The translations under genes and the position numbers were made by a program. Positions 62,370 through 64,000 of a DNA stretch of 64,000 bases are shown here, one piece after another; position 1 is the stretch's first letter, and every line of letters begins with the position of its first letter. The stretch is taken from positions 186,001-250,000 of the forward strand of contig NZ_JAHRCY010000001.1 of assembly GCF_019083965.1 (NCBI RefSeq), read 5' to 3'. The DNA is from Catellatospora tritici. Its GTDB lineage: Bacteria > Actinomycetota > Actinomycetes > Mycobacteriales > Micromonosporaceae. Below the pieces are notes generated by a model, which was given only the letters and a program-made list of their open reading frames with translations, was not told the origin of the DNA and made no database searches.

Positions 62370-63110
62370 TCACAGGCCCGATTCGGCGGTACGCACCATG
62401 ATCCGACGGCACTCCTCGCAGCGCACGACCTCGTCGGGCGCGGCCGACTTGACCCGGTTGCGGTCGGCGCCGAACAGCTCCAGGCGGCAGCCGCCGCAGC
62501 GGCCGTGCTGCACCAGGGCGGCACCGAGGCCGCCGGAGGTCTCACGGATCTTGTCGTACAACTGGACCAGTTCGGTCGGAAGGTCGGCGGCCAGCGGACC
62601 GCGGGCGGTCTGCTTCCACTGCGCCTCCTTGTCGATCTCCGCCACGGTCTGGTCGCGGCGCTGCTCGGTGGCGATGCGGGTGTCCCGGGCGGCGCCGATG
62701 CGCCGGTCCACCTCGTCGAGCGCCGACTGGGCCGTCTCGCGCTTCTCCATCAGCTCCAGTTCGGCGTCCTCGAGCTCGGACTGGCGCCGGTTCAACGAGG
62801 CGATCTCGTGCTCCAGCGCGCTCAGCTCGCGGGCGGGCAGGCGGCCGTCGTCGAGGCGCTGCTGGTCCTTGGCGCGGCGCTGCCGGACGGTGTCGACCTC
62901 GCGCTCCAGCTTGGTGATGTCGCGGTCCAGGTCGTCGACGTCGACCTCGGCGCGGACCCGCTCGTCCTCCAGCCGGCTGACGACCTTGGTCAACGCGTCG
63001 AGTTCGGCGAGCTCGGGCAGCGTCCTGCGGCGGTGCGCCAGCTGCTGCAGGGTGGTGTCGATCGCCTGCAGGTCGAGCAGCCGCTGCTGGTCCTTCGGGT
63101 CGGCCTTCAT
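62370..63110 (-). CDS. Coiled-coil zinc-ribbon protein (Rv2229c/CT398-like)
   Basis: A 246-residue protein. A long antiparallel coiled coil covers about residues 10-185. A C-terminal C4 zinc ribbon follows (CGGCRLEL ... CEECRRIM). The same gene lies between the Nif3-like and RNase H genes in mycobacteria. It is structurally related to CT398 and to flagellar or secretion-related scaffolds; the biological role is unsettled. It is coupled to the RNase H/phosphatase gene. Confidence 0.9.
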   Translation of the reverse strand: MKADPKDQQRLLDLQAIDTTLQQLAHRRRTLPELAELDALTKVVSRLEDERVRAEVDVDDLDRDITKLEREVDTVRQRRAKDQQRLDDGRLPARELSALEHEIASLNRRQSELEDAELELMEKRETAQSALDEVDRRIGAARDTRIATEQRRDQTVAEIDKEAQWKQTARGPLAADLPTELVQLYDKIRETSGGLGAALVQHGRCGGCRLELFGADRNRVKSAAPDEVVRCEECRRIMVRTAESGL

Positions 63111-63154
63111 TCGGCACTCCTTCTCTTGATCAGCTCTGCTGTGCTCGCCCGTGC

Positions 63155-63970
63155 TCAGGTGGCAGGGTCAAGTGTGGCGCAGGCGTGGAACCGGAACGGA
63201 TCGGTGTTCGCGTCGGAGACGATGATCTCAAGTCCGGTCCGCGTACGCAGCCAGGCGGCCAGGGGTGTCAGCCAGGGCGCCTCGGTGGCGTAGTGGCCGG
63301 CGTCGACCAGCGCGGGACCGCCCTCGGCCAGCTGCTCGGAGACGCGGTGGTGCTTGAGGTCAGCGGTGAGGTACACGTCGACGCCCGCCGCGATCGCGTC
63401 GGGGATGAAGCTGTCGCCCGAGCCGCCGCAGACGGCGACCGTGGTCACGGGGCGGTTGGGGTCGCCGCTGACGCGTACCCCCCAGCTCGCCACCGGCAGC
63501 GCCGCGGCGGCCAGGTGCGCGAACTCGCCCAGCGTCATCGGGTTGATCCGGCCGATGCGGCCGGAGCCGCGGCCGTCCTCGGTCGGGCGCAGCGGGCGCA
63601 GGTCGGTCAGGCCGAGCCGGGTGGCGAGCGCGTCGCTGACCCCGGGGTTGGCCACGTCGGCGTTGGTGTGCGCGACGAACAGGGCGACCCGGTTCTCGAC
63701 CAGGTCGTGGATCGCCCGGCCCTGGTAGTCGACGGCGGCGACCGAGGAGACCCCCGACAGCAGCAGTGGATGGTGCGCGATGATCATGTCAGCGCCCAGG
63801 TCCAGTGCCTGCGCGACGGTCTCGGGCAGCACGTCGACCACGGCCAGCACCCGCGTCACGGGGTGTTCGGGGCGGCCGACCACCAGGCCGACGCGGTCCC
63901 AGGGCTCGGCCCAGCTGGGCGGGAACTCTTCATCGAGCAATCGCGCGAACGAGGCGACAGTCCAGCTCAC
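63155..63970 (-). CDS. Nif3-like dinuclear metal-centre protein
   Basis: A 271-residue Nif3 family protein (also called GTP cyclohydrolase 1 type 2 homologue), forming hexameric toroids with two metals per subunit. Motifs are MIIAHHPLLLSGV (metal-binding HH), FVAHTNADVANPGVSDAL, VCGGSGDSFIPDA and DAGHYATEAPWL (His/Glu). The function is unknown. GTG 63970 was chosen because TAGGCT ends 6 nt upstream (leaderless); GTG 63976 is also in frame. It heads the three-gene block. Confidence 0.92.
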   Translation of the reverse strand: MSWTVASFARLLDEEFPPSWAEPWDRVGLVVGRPEHPVTRVLAVVDVLPETVAQALDLGADMIIAHHPLLLSGVSSVAAVDYQGRAIHDLVENRVALFVAHTNADVANPGVSDALATRLGLTDLRPLRPTEDGRGSGRIGRINPMTLGEFAHLAAAALPVASWGVRVSGDPNRPVTTVAVCGGSGDSFIPDAIAAGVDVYLTADLKHHRVSEQLAEGGPALVDAGHYATEAPWLTPLAAWLRTRTGLEIIVSDANTDPFRFHACATLDPAT

Positions 63971-64000
63971 CCGCACAGCCTAAACGGCTCGGCCGTTCAG

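Overview
The window is high-GC DNA (about 70% or more by eye) from an actinomycete. Gene content and order point to this group: the rsmD-coaD-sepIVA-like-DUF177-rpmF-rnc block, the ddl-DUF3515-RAM domain-thiL block, the gpsA-plsC/cofC/ppk block, leuCD with a divergent NdgR-type regulator, two F420 genes, and the Rv2228c-Rv2229c-Rv2230c-type block. The Lys/Ala-rich HU and histone-H1-like proteins fit as well. A family of short palindromic intergenic repeats, recalled from Micromonosporaceae, makes that family my best guess; no search was run.

Layout. 1-3.2 kb: ribosome, CoA and cell-division genes on the minus strand. 3.4-9.6 kb: a sortase-anchored surface protein, recG, a DAK2 protein, rpmB and a GNAT protein. 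9.7-20.7 kb: thiL, ddl, a Cys/Met-metabolism enzyme, gpsA/plsC, cofC, ppk and a CHAD protein. 20.7-31.2 kb: DoxX/TetR, HU, leuDC/ndgR, secreted proteins, an MFS/MarR pair, tRNA-Glu(CTC), tRNA-Gln(CTG) and a FAH-family enzyme. 31.3-42.5 kb: a PadR-ABC operon, GlnA2-like, an uncharacterised membrane operon ending in an antiporter, nadE, panB and F420:NADPH reductase. 42.6-49.9 kb: a permease, rnpB, then an accessory stretch bounded by a copy of the rnpB 3' end. This stretch carries a truncated EAL-DICT protein and an inositol-phosphatase-like protein. A frameshifted pseudogene and an arsR/arsI pair follow it. 50-64 kb: a FluG-like amidohydrolase/glutamine synthetase pair, a CmtR-type sensor with a CDF exporter, a phosphatase, an H1-like protein, an RNB ribonuclease and the RNase H/zinc ribbon/Nif3 block.

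Three patterns run across the window. First, every convergent gene junction examined carries a hairpin or long imperfect palindrome. Second, five copies of one ~50-bp palindromic repeat are scattered between genes, and one supplies the C-terminus of a protein. Third, many genes have a TAnnnT-like hexamer 6-7 nt before the start codon and no Shine-Dalgarno sequence, which suggests leaderless mRNAs. The most unusual single observation is the duplicated rnpB 3' end at 43.87 and 47.15 kb. It looks like a pair of attachment sites left by an integrative element that has lost its integrase.
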